A stretch of DNA of 41,700 nucleotides from a virus (IMGVR_UViG_3300042465_001606:1-41700), one strand, 5' to 3'; shown: positions 6,731 to 15,161, numbered from the stretch's first letter. The notes: a model not told the origin generated them from the sequence alone. Program-made: numbers and translations.

Positions 6731-7514
6731 CTAGAGGCTCCAAAGATTTGATCTTTACCTCTCCAGTTCCCGCTGCATCACAAGTTGCCCGAATCGGACA
6801 GGTCTTGCAAATCTTTGAATTGGACCTATAGTTTTTCTCTGGCAGGGTTTTACTTTCCCAAGCCTTTCTGACTGTTCTCATCCATTCAAAAGCGTTCTCT
6901 ACCCACTTAAAAGAATATTCATTTAATTCTACAGGAAAAATTAATAGCTCATGATTGTTCTTGTTTTCATAAATCATAACGGCCTTGCCCTTATTTAAAA
7001 TTTTCATATAAATAAGTAGCTGAATCAAGTGGCCACCCTTTGGTTTTCCTGCTAGCTTTCTATATTCAAAACCTTCATTTGGCATAGTTTTAATTTCACC
7101 AAGGAGGTCTTGACCATCCCAATCTAAAACAACATCTCCATAACCAAAAATCGGTGGATCGGAATATGTTATTTTAAATTCTGAATCTTTAAGAATTCCA
7201 GCATCGCCCATAGCTTTCTGGATTCTTTCATGTGACTTTGTTCCCGCAGTCATATTTGCTCCACCGTATGCATCCGCATTGTCTGTAAACATGGCACCGT
7301 TAAAAGCAAGGTACCAGTATCTAGGACATTCTCCATGTGAGTATGCTATGGTTGATGGGGCAAAGCTTGTTTTTGTAGTAAACTTGTCTACACGGTTAAC
7401 AATATAGCCAGACTTAATTTTTTCAATAAGGGCTGCCTGGTCTAAAAAGGAAGGCCTAGAAGCAATCTTTTGCTCTGTCTTTATCATTATTTGTTGCAGC
7501 AAACTTTTTGTCAT
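6708..7514 (-). CDS. Cas4/RecB-like PD-(D/E)XK exonuclease with Fe-S cysteines
   Basis: A 268-residue nuclease of the RecB/Cas4 type. The motifs appear in order: G-T-K-S-H95 (GxxxH), D127 in GYGDVVLDWD, E140-I-K142 (ExK), and Q165-LLI-Y169 (QxxxY). Four cysteines, C63 plus C236-x2-C239-x5-C245, are placed as in the AddB/Cas4 iron-sulfur fold, where one N-terminal and three C-terminal cysteines staple the domain. It probably resects DNA ends to make 3' tails for the RecA-like protein encoded downstream on the map at 8914. No CRISPR array or other cas gene is present, so a role in spacer capture is not supported. The ATG start follows AGAAGAG. Confidence 0.88.
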   Translation of the reverse strand: MTKSLLQQIMIKTEQKIASRPSFLDQAALIEKIKSGYIVNRVDKFTTKTSFAPSTIAYSHGECPRYWYLAFNGAMFTDNADAYGGANMTAGTKSHERIQKAMGDAGILKDSEFKITYSDPPIFGYGDVVLDWDGQDLLGEIKTMPNEGFEYRKLAGKPKGGHLIQLLIYMKILNKGKAVMIYENKNNHELLIFPVELNEYSFKWVENAFEWMRTVRKAWESKTLPEKNYRSNSKICKTCPIRATCDAAGTGEVKIKSLEPLDEALSMV

Positions 7515-7548
7515 TGTTAGGCTCTTCTCTATATCCTTCTAGTATACA

Positions 7549-7854
7549 CTATCTAGCGATATATTTCAAGGCTGAGACCAAGTTATTAATAGCTTCTGCG
7601 GCAGTATAGTATAGATTTTTCTTGCCTCGATCAGACTTATCTACATTAGCCATCCAGGTAGCTTTAAAAGCCATCTTCGCAGCTATTGCTTGCAACCTTA
7701 CTATCTCAATGGTGACTACGTTAATAGGAATGTCTGGCTTAATAATTACCTTGGCAATGAAGGTGAGGGCCGTATTCAGCTCCTCATCCTGCATATACTC
7801 TGCAATTTCAGATAGCCCGTTGATTGAGTCAATCGTTGTCTGCTGTTGTTCCAT
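7549..7854 (-). CDS. Small conserved helical protein, unknown function
   Basis: A 101-residue protein starting MEQQQTTIDSINGLSEIAEY and ending in GKKNLYYTAAEAINNLVSAL. It is predicted to be nearly all helix, with no cysteines and no recognisable catalytic motif. The frame is open further upstream, but that would run into the exonuclease gene; the ATG at 7854 is preferred. There is no good Shine-Dalgarno at normal distance. Instead TATAAT lies six bases before the ATG, suggesting a leaderless message. The position between the DEDDy exonuclease and the Cas4-like nuclease hints at a DNA-metabolism accessory role, without direct evidence. Confidence 0.72.
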   Translation of the reverse strand: MEQQQTTIDSINGLSEIAEYMQDEELNTALTFIAKVIIKPDIPINVVTIEIVRLQAIAAKMAFKATWMANVDKSDRGKKNLYYTAAEAINNLVSALKYIAR

Positions 7855-7860
7855 GATAAT

Positions 7861-7866
7861 ATTATA
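7861..7866 (-). promoter_or_regulatory. Candidate leaderless promoter (-10) for the 7549-7854 gene
   Basis: TATAAT on the minus strand overlaps the exonuclease stop codon and is followed by only ATTATC before ATG 7854. With a start site about seven bases after the hexamer, transcription would begin at the A of ATG. The TGN extension is absent (AGG instead). The alternative reading is translation from a coupled ribosome using the distant GAGG. Confidence 0.4.
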
Positions 7867-8476
7867 CCTCAGATTCCCTGTCGTAGCCAGAGATAGCCTG
7901 CTTCTCTTTTGTTGTTGCACTGCCCTTACCCACAAACCAAGGAAGTAATTCGTGATAAAGATCTACCAGAAGGTTTACATCCTGAATCTGGTACTCCTTC
8001 ATTTCCTTCCAAGCTTTCTTGTCGCCTTCCATGCAACGAATCCATAGTTTAAATCCAGAGTGTTTTACCTTGGCACCAACGTCTAGCTTTTGTGCAACGT
8101 AATCTAGCTTGTTTGATGGGAACAAAAAGTTAGCTTTTGTAATCGTCATAAGATCTAGATCTTTTGTCGGTGATGGTGGTAGCATTTTATTCTCTAGGAA
8201 TTCCCGATTGATATGCTTGTGGTCAAAAGCTGCGGAGTTCCAGCCAACCAACAGGTCTGCCTCATCCATTAGCTTATGTAGCTCCTTTAGCATCTCTTTC
8301 TTTCCGTCGTGATGAACGGACTTAAAGATTACCTTCTTGCCGTCTAGCCACCTTGCACCAAAGCAAAGCATTTCTGTACTCTTAATAATTTGATCAATGC
8401 TAATGTTCTGGTCCCATAGGCCCCACGCATAAACCTGCATTGGTGTTGTTTCTATATCTAGTAATAGTATTTTCAT
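7862..8476 (-). CDS. DnaQ-like DEDDy 3'-5' exonuclease
   Basis: This 204-residue exonuclease shows the DEDDy pattern: D7-I-E9-T in the first strand, D85 in GWNSAAFDHKHI, and Y162-QIQ-D166 near the C-terminus. It degrades single strands 3' to 5'. It may provide external proofreading for the phage polymerase III alpha subunit, which carries no DnaQ-like domain itself, or trim recombination intermediates. ATG 8476 follows AGGAAAATAAAAA, a good Shine-Dalgarno. It lies three bases after the small nuclease-like gene and is followed by a gene with a possible leaderless start. Confidence 0.88.
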   Translation of the reverse strand: MKILLLDIETTPMQVYAWGLWDQNISIDQIIKSTEMLCFGARWLDGKKVIFKSVHHDGKKEMLKELHKLMDEADLLVGWNSAAFDHKHINREFLENKMLPPSPTKDLDLMTITKANFLFPSNKLDYVAQKLDVGAKVKHSGFKLWIRCMEGDKKAWKEMKEYQIQDVNLLVDLYHELLPWFVGKGSATTKEKQAISGYDRESEV

Positions 8477-8479
8477 TTT

Positions 8480-8761
8480 TTATTTTCCTGTCAGTTCTTC
8501 TAGTATTGATAATTCTATAATCGCTAATCTTGTTTTCATTCCAGACTCTCCTAGTACCACTACGATTGCTGGATCGTTATTGTTTTTAATAGCATCGGTA
8601 GTTGCCTTTGCCCACACATCTTTATTCAAGGTGAACGACTTGCCAACTTCCTTAAAGTCAACAGTAAAGTTTTCCCATGAGGCATCGCCCTTGTGCAAGC
8701 CTCTGCCAGAGTTCTTGTGCTGCTTAGCACCTAGCCTCTTGCTTTCACTTCTCTCGCTCAT
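8480..8761 (-). CDS. Compact PD-(D/E)XK-like protein, possible resolvase
   Basis: A 93-residue protein. The N-terminal half reads SGRGLHKGDASWENFTVDFKE. The G-x-KGD26 followed nine residues later by V-D35-F-K37 matches the D...(D/E)xK arrangement of very small PD-(D/E)XK nucleases such as archaeal-type Hjc resolvases. The rest (KDVWAKATTDAIKNNNDPAI, VVVLGE) is alpha/beta. A role in cutting branched or mismatched DNA fits the recombination cluster, but the assignment rests on spaced motif residues only. The ATG (8761) lies inside the preceding zinc-ribbon gene with AAGAAGGATT directly before it. Confidence 0.68.
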   Translation of the reverse strand: MSERSESKRLGAKQHKNSGRGLHKGDASWENFTVDFKEVGKSFTLNKDVWAKATTDAIKNNNDPAIVVVLGESGMKTRLAIIELSILEELTGK

Positions 8762-8921
8762 AATCCTTCTTTCGTTTTGGCTTTAGGCTTACGTTCGTAA
8801 GATGCTTTTCTGAACACATCCAGCTGAGCAGCTTGTCTTCTCCATAGCAACGCAAAGAGGTAACTTCTTCTTTGCAGGTATGACACTTAAAGATACCGCT
8901 AATAACTATATATTTAGACAT
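8745..8921 (-). CDS. Small zinc-ribbon-like protein, 58 residues
   Basis: Translation from ATG 8921 gives MSKYIVISGIFKCHTCKEEV, then TSLRCYGEDKLLSWMCSEKH and a lysine-rich tail. The cysteines and histidine C13-x2-C16 and C36-x3-H40 form a likely single zinc site (C25 may also take part). The gene overlaps the RecA stop by 8 bases and the next gene's start by 17 bases, filling what would otherwise be a 150-base gap; this and the clean motif support it. It is probably a small DNA-binding or protein-binding accessory; function unknown. Confidence 0.75.
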   Translation of the reverse strand: MSKYIVISGIFKCHTCKEEVTSLRCYGEDKLLSWMCSEKHLTNVSLKPKRKKDYEREK

Positions 8922-9921
8922 CTAGCTTGCTTCTAATTGAGGCCTCTAGATCTTTGTCTTCTCTTACTTTATTGACAAATCCATCCCTACCCTGGACCTT
9001 AGACCCGTCTGGGAGGATGTACCAGGCCCCAGAACGCTCTACAATCCCTAAAAGCTCTGCAGTGTCCACTAGGTCCCCAATGGCGTCTATACCGATTGTA
9101 TCGCCTCTGAAGTAGAAGTCATATTCCCCAGCATCTCCTGGGGCAGAGGTCTTAGAGTTCTGGACTTCCCAGAGGACTCTCCTACCCAGCTTTTGCTCAA
9201 TTAGCTTATCCCCAACCTTGATCTTTCCTTTGATAGCCTTAGAATCTGAGCTAGAAGAAAACAGCTTGACTATTGTAGAGGACATAAATTGAGTGGTCAA
9301 ACCTCCTGTGGGAACGGACTGAGTGTACATAGCCTGGATGTTGTTCCTAGCTTGAGAAATTGCAATTATCAAAGCTGGCTTTTCACGATTGTTGGCGTAG
9401 TTTAGCATCAGCCAAGCATGCTTTAGGTCTTTAGACTCTGCACCAATTTGTTTGGTCTGGTCTAAAGCCTTTAGCTCATCAGAATCTTTTTCAAAGTATA
9501 CAGCTGGAAGGAGAGAGCTAATGCTATCAATAACAATAATGTCTACGCCAGCATGAAGAAGTGCAACACCAACGTCCACCATATCGTTTATACTTCTAGC
9601 TTCGGAGTATATTAGTTTAGATGTGTCTACCCCAAGCTTTTTTGCCCAATCTTCGTCATAAGACATCTCTGCATCTACCCAAGCACAAAGCTTTCCTTCT
9701 TTCTGTGCCAGAGCAATTGTTTGTAAGCATAGCGAAGACTTTGCACTAGACTTGCTTCCCCAAAGAAGAACTTGTCTACCATATGGAAAGCCACCACCTA
9801 GTGCTCTGTTAAGACCTACGCTTGGTGTAGGCTGTAGTTCTGTTTTAACACCTACTCCAGAACCAATTCTTTTTCTAATCTTTGGATCTAAAAGTGCAAA
9901 AGCTTCTTCTATAGTTGTCAT
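8914..9921 (-). CDS. recA: RecA-like recombinase
   Basis: This 335-residue RecA-fold ATPase is similar in length to bacterial RecA (about 350). Walker A is G55-SKSSA60-K61-S, where the usual glycine before lysine is alanine. The catalytic glutamate follows in WVDAEMSYDEDWAKKLG, and Walker B is VDIIVIDSISSLLPA. A central segment (ALIIAISQARNNIQAMY) matches the conserved strand before DNA-binding loop L2. It forms filaments on single-stranded DNA and promotes strand exchange for recombination-dependent replication and repair. It overlaps the MazG-like stop by one base (TAATG). The family could also be called UvsX-like; RecA is used because of the VDAE and IDSI motifs. Confidence 0.9.
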   Translation of the reverse strand: MTTIEEAFALLDPKIRKRIGSGVGVKTELQPTPSVGLNRALGGGFPYGRQVLLWGSKSSAKSSLCLQTIALAQKEGKLCAWVDAEMSYDEDWAKKLGVDTSKLIYSEARSINDMVDVGVALLHAGVDIIVIDSISSLLPAVYFEKDSDELKALDQTKQIGAESKDLKHAWLMLNYANNREKPALIIAISQARNNIQAMYTQSVPTGGLTTQFMSSTIVKLFSSSSDSKAIKGKIKVGDKLIEQKLGRRVLWEVQNSKTSAPGDAGEYDFYFRGDTIGIDAIGDLVDTAELLGIVERSGAWYILPDGSKVQGRDGFVNKVREDKDLEASIRSKLDV

Positions 9922-10250
9922 TAAAACTTTACTCCGTGTCTTTCTGGTCGTGACTTATTAAAACTAGTCTTGTTGTTTAGAGCTATCTGTAGCTCTTGGT
10001 CGACATATCCATTATCCACCAATCCTTGGTATAAGTCAAGTGTTCTGATTATAATGTCTGCCATTTCATCAGCAACTTCTTGCTTTCCCTTATCTTTACG
10101 AATAGCTTCCATTACCTCTACCGCTTCTGACACGATCATCATTAGCTGCTTGGTAATAAAAATATCGTCTACTTTGTCTGGCCAAAATCCTTTTTCCACC
10201 GCAATGTTGTGAATGTCTTTTGCCATAGTGTCTAATGAGTTATATATCAT
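9921..10250 (-). CDS. MazG-like nucleotide pyrophosphohydrolase
   Basis: A 109-residue protein with the MazG-type metal-binding pattern E42-x2-E45 then E62-x2-D65 (SEAVEVMEAI, VADEMADIIIRTLD), and a C-terminal KTSFNKSRPERHGVKF segment typical of phage MazG-like proteins. It hydrolyses nucleoside triphosphates to monophosphates, and phage versions may adjust nucleotide pools or ppGpp signalling. GGAGG lies six bases before ATG 10250, inside the 3' end of the polymerase gene, so the two are translationally coupled. Confidence 0.88.
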   Translation of the reverse strand: MIYNSLDTMAKDIHNIAVEKGFWPDKVDDIFITKQLMMIVSEAVEVMEAIRKDKGKQEVADEMADIIIRTLDLYQGLVDNGYVDQELQIALNNKTSFNKSRPERHGVKF

Positions 10251-13200
10251 TTACGTCCTCCATAATTATTGTTCCATCTTTTGTTTTTCCAAAAGAGAAG
10301 CTGTAAGCAGACCCCTCTTGAACTTTCATGTATGCCTTTGGAAAGGCTGTTGGAAAGACCGTTACTGAGTGCAGGTTCCTAGAGCTATCTGCAAGTGTTA
10401 GGGAAGCCATCTTTTTTCCAGCCTTGGTAATTCTTGGCTTAAAGGAAACCACAAACATGTCTTCATCTTTGTAAGGAAGCTGTTTGTATCCTAGGAATTT
10501 TACAAGGGCATTATTGGATTGTTTAATTTCGTCCACAGGGATAGCAGTAACAATCCTATTGTTATCGCATAGAAGGAGGTAACTCCTACCAGCCTCAATA
10601 GTGGTTTGCTCTTCATCAAATATACCTACGCTTCCAGTCTTATCTAAGACTTCAACACGTGACCAGCCTTTACCACGCTTAATAGATTTTACCATACCCA
10701 TCAAAACGAATGCACCCTTTTCTTCAAACTCTTCTATTGGGTTAATAAAGGCATAGTAGTGAGATGGAACGGTTATGTTGAACTCTGGAAGATTTAAAAA
10801 CTCATAAAGGTTTTCTTTAATCTCTTCTTCGTTTCGTGGATTATCTTCAAAGGTGGCTGCACCAATCACACGTAAAGCTTGTAGCGATCTTGTGTTTACC
10901 CCACTACCCTTGGCAAGGGTAAACTCTTCCAAATGCTTGTAGCTCTTGAATGGTCTTTGAGCAATGTACTTTGCAGCAATGTTATCAGAGATAAACTTAA
11001 TGGCAGTTAGTCCAAAACGAATTCCCTTGCCCTCAATCTTAAAGTCTGCATCAGAGTCGTTAACGTGAGGTAGCTTAACTGAGATACCCATACGCTTAGC
11101 TTCAATTAGATACTCTGTTCTAGTATCTTTATCTTTTTCATTCTTTAGCAATGAGTACATGAACTCTAGTGGGTAGTAATACTTTAACCATGCTGTCCAG
11201 TATGAAAGAGTCGAGTACGCTACAGCGTGAGACTTGTTAAAGGAATACCCTGCGTGTGCCTCAAAGTCTTGCCACAAATCTCTTGCAGAGTTAGGAGCCA
11301 TAAACTTAGAAGCACCATCAATAAACTTATCCTTAAACTTGTCGAACTCTTTTGCATCTTTTTTCTTACCAATAATTTTACGAACCTGATCAGCTTCTGC
11401 CATAGTCATTCCGCCAAGCTCTGTACAAGCCTGCATAACTTGTTCCTGGTATAGAATACACCCATAGGTCTCAGCAGTAAAAGCTTTCATCACCTGGTGG
11501 TGGTAAGAGATGTTCTGCTTACCGTGCTTACGAGCAATATAGTCTTTACCAATGGTATTGGCAGCACCTGGACGAACCAAAGCATTAGATGCAGCAAGTT
11601 CTGCAAAGTTTTTAATGCCCATCTTTACAAGAAGGTTGGTATATGGGGTGGCTTCACACTGAAACACACCCTTAGTGTACCCAGAAGAAAGCATCTCATA
11701 AACCTTTTGGTCTTCCATATTTACAGAAAGTAGCTCTAGTTTTTTATTGTGTCTCTGCTCAATAATCTTTAGAGTATCTTGTAGTACGCTAAGAGTCTTT
11801 AGACCCAGAGCGTCAATCTTAATTAAACCAATACGTTCTGCCTCAGCCATGTCTACTGCAACTACTGGAATTCTTTCGTCTGACCCAGGAGAGGATCTGG
11901 TTTCCATTGGTGCATACCTAAAGATTGGTTCTTTAGATGTTACAACTCCAGCTGCATGTATTCCTGTACCACGGATTCTTCCACGTAGCTGTTCTCCATA
12001 TCTTTCAATCTCTGGGTACTTCTCACGAAACTCAACGGTAGACTTTGATGTGCAGTATTCATCCCAAGTATCAACGAGCTTCATCACCTTGTTTACGTCT
12101 GGCAGAGGAATGTTTAGCACACGAGCAATATCTCTTACAACACCCTTGTCTTTAAAAGATAAGAATGTTGCGATAGAGGCTACGTGTCTATACTGTCTTA
12201 CAAGATAGTCTTTAACTTCTTCACGACGGTTATCTTGGATATCTGTATCAATATCTGGGAAGTCATTACGTTCTGGATTAATAAATCGGAAGAAAAGTAG
12301 GCCATGTTTGATTGGGTCAATATCTGTAATGCCCAAGGCGTAGCAGAGTAGTGATCCAGCAGAAGATCCACGACCTGGACCTACCATGATGTCTTCCTTC
12401 TTTGCCCAAGCAATCATGCTACGAACAACGAGAAAGTATGGACCAAAGTTTTTATCTTTGATAATCTTTAGCTCTTCATCAAGTCTTTCTAGGTATTCAG
12501 AATTTCCCTCAAAGCCTCTTTCCTTTAGGCCTTCTAGGGCTAATATCTTTAGCTCTTTGTCTGGGTCTTTGTATTGAACTGGCAAAAGGTTTAGGTGGTC
12601 TTGAATGTTATAGTCTTCAATCTTATTTGCTATCTCAAGAGTATTCTCATACATATCATCTCTATCAATACCCTGAGCTTCCATAGCAGAACGCATCTCT
12701 TCGTGAGAGAGCAAGTGAATCTCAAACTTGTTAAAGCTCATCTGTCTATCTGCACCATACAGATAGTCCAACCTATCCATGAGGTTATCAAACTTTTTAG
12801 ACTTATCGTATGTGGCATCCTTCTCAACCTTATTAGAATAGGTATTAAGAATAAGCTTTAACTCTTGGATTTCCTTTTGCTCTGGACCAGAGTGGTGACA
12901 GTCTGGAGTTACCACAGGCTTGATATTAAATTCATCTGCTAGCTCTAGGATTGTCTTATTCATCTCTGGTGGATTGTGTGGCATTACTTCAAGGTAGTAG
13001 TCATCACCAAAGGTATCTTTGCACCACTTAATGTGTGTCTTAGCAAAGGCTAAGTTGCCTGCCTCAATTGCCTTGGCCAAAACTCCACTAAGGCATCCAG
13101 AAGTAACTACAATACCTTCTTTATACTGCTCTAATACTTTCCAGTCAATTCTAGGCTTTTTGAAAAAGCCCTCTGTCCAAGCAATTTCGTTTAGCTTGTT

Positions 13201-13518
13201 TAGGTTTTCTAAACCTTTTGGGTTCTTGGCAAGAAGGACAATGTGGTTGTAAACAAGATCTAATGGTCCTGTTCTCTCGTCTTTATCACGACGGTCAAAA
13301 CGATCCTCCGTTATATATCCTTCTACGCCAAGTATTGGCTTGATGTCTTTTTCTTTTGCAGCACGATACATTTCTCTGTGACCAGACAAAGAACCGTGGT
13401 CAGTGATTGCAATAGCAGACATCCCAAGTTCAGATGCACGATCTACATACTCTTGTGGAGTTGCGATTCCATCAAAGAGTGAGTAGTGCGTGTGAACGTG
13501 TAAGCCAACATACCCCAT
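10240..13518 (-). CDS. dnaE: DNA polymerase III alpha subunit (DnaE-type)
   Basis: A 1092-residue C-family replicative polymerase, close to the length of bacterial DnaE. The N-terminal PHP domain starts H7-V-H9-T-H11-YSLFDG and contains AITD40H41GSL and VVTPDCHHSG, so its metal ligands look intact. The palm has GRGSSAGSLLCYALG (about 382-396) and the catalytic aspartates D422 and D424 in FPDIDTD, with the third at D569 in IKIDALGLKTL. A C-terminal OB-fold follows (about 960-1010: LMGMVKSIKRGKGWSRVEVL). It copies the phage genome. The partner helicase, primase and single-strand-binding-type genes lie directly upstream, but no sliding clamp or clamp loader gene is in the window, so host ones are probably used. 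Confidence 0.95.
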   Translation of the reverse strand: MGYVGLHVHTHYSLFDGIATPQEYVDRASELGMSAIAITDHGSLSGHREMYRAAKEKDIKPILGVEGYITEDRFDRRDKDERTGPLDLVYNHIVLLAKNPKGLENLNKLNEIAWTEGFFKKPRIDWKVLEQYKEGIVVTSGCLSGVLAKAIEAGNLAFAKTHIKWCKDTFGDDYYLEVMPHNPPEMNKTILELADEFNIKPVVTPDCHHSGPEQKEIQELKLILNTYSNKVEKDATYDKSKKFDNLMDRLDYLYGADRQMSFNKFEIHLLSHEEMRSAMEAQGIDRDDMYENTLEIANKIEDYNIQDHLNLLPVQYKDPDKELKILALEGLKERGFEGNSEYLERLDEELKIIKDKNFGPYFLVVRSMIAWAKKEDIMVGPGRGSSAGSLLCYALGITDIDPIKHGLLFFRFINPERNDFPDIDTDIQDNRREEVKDYLVRQYRHVASIATFLSFKDKGVVRDIARVLNIPLPDVNKVMKLVDTWDEYCTSKSTVEFREKYPEIERYGEQLRGRIRGTGIHAAGVVTSKEPIFRYAPMETRSSPGSDERIPVVAVDMAEAERIGLIKIDALGLKTLSVLQDTLKIIEQRHNKKLELLSVNMEDQKVYEMLSSGYTKGVFQCEATPYTNLLVKMGIKNFAELAASNALVRPGAANTIGKDYIARKHGKQNISYHHQVMKAFTAETYGCILYQEQVMQACTELGGMTMAEADQVRKIIGKKKDAKEFDKFKDKFIDGASKFMAPNSARDLWQDFEAHAGYSFNKSHAVAYSTLSYWTAWLKYYYPLEFMYSLLKNEKDKDTRTEYLIEAKRMGISVKLPHVNDSDADFKIEGKGIRFGLTAIKFISDNIAAKYIAQRPFKSYKHLEEFTLAKGSGVNTRSLQALRVIGAATFEDNPRNEEEIKENLYEFLNLPEFNITVPSHYYAFINPIEEFEEKGAFVLMGMVKSIKRGKGWSRVEVLDKTGSVGIFDEEQTTIEAGRSYLLLCDNNRIVTAIPVDEIKQSNNALVKFLGYKQLPYKDEDMFVVSFKPRITKAGKKMASLTLADSSRNLHSVTVFPTAFPKAYMKVQEGSAYSFSFGKTKDGTIIMEDVNDI

Positions 13519-13531
13519 ATACTTTTACCTA

Positions 13532-14188
13532 CTACCAGTCAATATTGGTAGCTGATGTTGATGATGGAGAGTCAAAGCCCAAGTAAAAAGCTTCCTGCTC
13601 TGCATACGGAATATTCCTTAGAGCTAGCTCTAGTGGGAATGCTTCTACTCCAGACCAGTTGTATGGCTCTGTGTCAGGACCAGATGGGAACAACGTGTAA
13701 GTTGTTTCTGTGCCCTGGCCACTACGCTTTAGCTTCCAACTCAGGTTTGAAATGCTTCCAGTCTCTAGTGCATACTCACGAATTGTGTTGAATGCAGACT
13801 GCTTGCTGATACCCATAGACCAGATTGCAACATACGGATCTTCGATTCCGTCGTCGACTAGGACGTTGCAGTAAAAACGAAGACGTGCCTTCCAGCCAGC
13901 CTTTGGATCTTTACGGTGCATCTCTTCTGCCCAGTCTCGGCCTTCTGTTTCCATTGTGTCTACAGCCTTACGCTTGTAGTCCTTTGGATTTGTGTGTTCC
14001 TTTACTACAATTGCTAGACCACGCTTTGCATCATAGTTTGACGAGTCTTCGTCTAGCTCTTCAATAAAACGGATCTTTACAGCCTGTCCGTCAGCTAGCT
14101 TTAGCCAGCGAACCTTGCTGCCAGTTCCTTCGTACTTTGGTTTGTCAAGCAGGGCGTTGATATCTTTTAGTCCCTTTGTTACGCTCAT
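13532..14188 (-). CDS. Single-stranded DNA-binding-type replication protein
   Basis: A 218-residue protein between primase and polymerase. The N-terminal part (GSKVRWLKLADGQAVKIRFI) and the middle (WKARLRFYCNVLVDDG, then VAIWSMGISKQSAF) resemble the gp32-like or actinophage single-stranded-DNA-binding family, in which the 'W..L.DG....RFLE' strand opens an OB-like core. The C-terminus is Ser/Thr-rich and ends NIDW, reminiscent of the acidic or aromatic tails by which such proteins recruit partners. It would coat unwound DNA. ATG 14188 follows AGGAGAACAAT. No other single-strand-binding candidate is visible. Confidence 0.66.
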   Translation of the reverse strand: MSVTKGLKDINALLDKPKYEGTGSKVRWLKLADGQAVKIRFIEELDEDSSNYDAKRGLAIVVKEHTNPKDYKRKAVDTMETEGRDWAEEMHRKDPKAGWKARLRFYCNVLVDDGIEDPYVAIWSMGISKQSAFNTIREYALETGSISNLSWKLKRSGQGTETTYTLFPSGPDTEPYNWSGVEAFPLELALRNIPYAEQEAFYLGFDSPSSTSATNIDW

Positions 14189-14216
14189 ATTGTTCTCCTA
14201 TTTTATTTGTTGTTTT

Positions 14217-15161
14217 TTATTTTAGCATATTGGCAATAGCGTTGTCAAACTTAAAGTCTAATGACTTTATGTCTTCGTCCGACATATCCCCAATGTCTTT
14301 GTATTTATTATCTAGCTGTATTACGGAAACACGAGAGCCAAGCTTTTCTAAAAGCCTATTCTTCATGTTACCGCCCGCTTCATCGTTATCTGCAATAACA
14401 ATAATGTTATTGAAGTACTTTTGAAGAAGATCTATTTGCATGCTAGAGACATTTGCCCCTAGAGTTGCCACTGCAGAAAGGCCAACCTGATCTAGCCTAA
14501 TTGCATCGAAAGAAGATTCTACCACATAAACCTGCTCTGCAGTTTTTACACGATTTATATTAAACAGGGTTTTGCTCTTGGGCAATCCTGGAGTATTCTT
14601 AAACTCTTTGCCCTCAATAGATCTTCCAACAAATCCTAAAAGCATTCCGTCTGGAGAGTGAACTGGAACAGTAACCATGTCAAAATTTTCTGAAAAGCCT
14701 AAGTTAAACTTTATCATAGATTCTTTATTGATTTTTCTACCATTAAAGTAGGTCATGGCTCTTGGAGAGTCCATAGCTTGCAAGTGAAGCTTTTTAACCT
14801 GCAGCTCATCGTAGGGAACATACTCTTGTTTAGTATGTAGCTGCCTTGTCATTTCTTGTTCAAGGTCTGTTTCTTGTTCCTTGCTTTTGATAAAGCGAAC
14901 TGACTCAAAGTATGTTCTTGCAGAGGTAAACATTACAAACTCCACAAGATCTGATATTTTGTGACAAGAGAAGCAATAGAACATGCCACTCTTCTTGTCG
15001 ATTTCTCCAGCTGGGCTGCGATGGTTATTGTGAAATGGGCAGAAGATTATAAAGTCGGAATCAACCTCAGACTGAACCTCTATACCCGATCCCGCAAGAA
15101 CTCTTTTAATTTGCTCTTTTGTGTATAGATTACTTTTGTTCCGTCTAGTCCTATTATCCAC
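14217..15161 (-). CDS. dnaG: DNA primase (CHC2 zinc finger and TOPRIM)
   Basis: A 314-residue compact primase. The zinc-binding domain has C41-x2-H44 and C63-x2-C66, and the TOPRIM domain has E215 and D219 in VYVVESSFDAIRL and D258-N-D260 in IIVIADNDEAGG. It lacks the helicase-interaction domain of cellular DnaG (about 600 residues) and pairs with the separate DnaB-type helicase encoded at 15419. The start is GTG 15161, because no start codon exists between the previous gene's stop and the zinc finger. This forces an 82-base overlap with the upstream gene, which is unusually long. Confidence 0.9.
   Translation of the reverse strand: MDNRTRRNKSNLYTKEQIKRVLAGSGIEVQSEVDSDFIIFCPFHNNHRSPAGEIDKKSGMFYCFSCHKISDLVEFVMFTSARTYFESVRFIKSKEQETDLEQEMTRQLHTKQEYVPYDELQVKKLHLQAMDSPRAMTYFNGRKINKESMIKFNLGFSENFDMVTVPVHSPDGMLLGFVGRSIEGKEFKNTPGLPKSKTLFNINRVKTAEQVYVVESSFDAIRLDQVGLSAVATLGANVSSMQIDLLQKYFNNIIVIADNDEAGGNMKNRLLEKLGSRVSVIQLDNKYKDIGDMSDEDIKSLDFKFDNAIANMLK

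Noticed and set aside
6708-7514. CRISPR-associated Cas4 belonging to a CRISPR system
   Set aside because: There is no repeat array and no cas1/cas2 in the window. Cas4-like nucleases are common in phages as recombination exonucleases.
7855-7935. Longer N-terminus for the 7549 gene, or an AUU start at its head
   Set aside because: An extension would be read entirely from exonuclease coding sequence and has poor composition. ATG 7854 with the adjacent -10 is simpler than an ATT two codons upstream.
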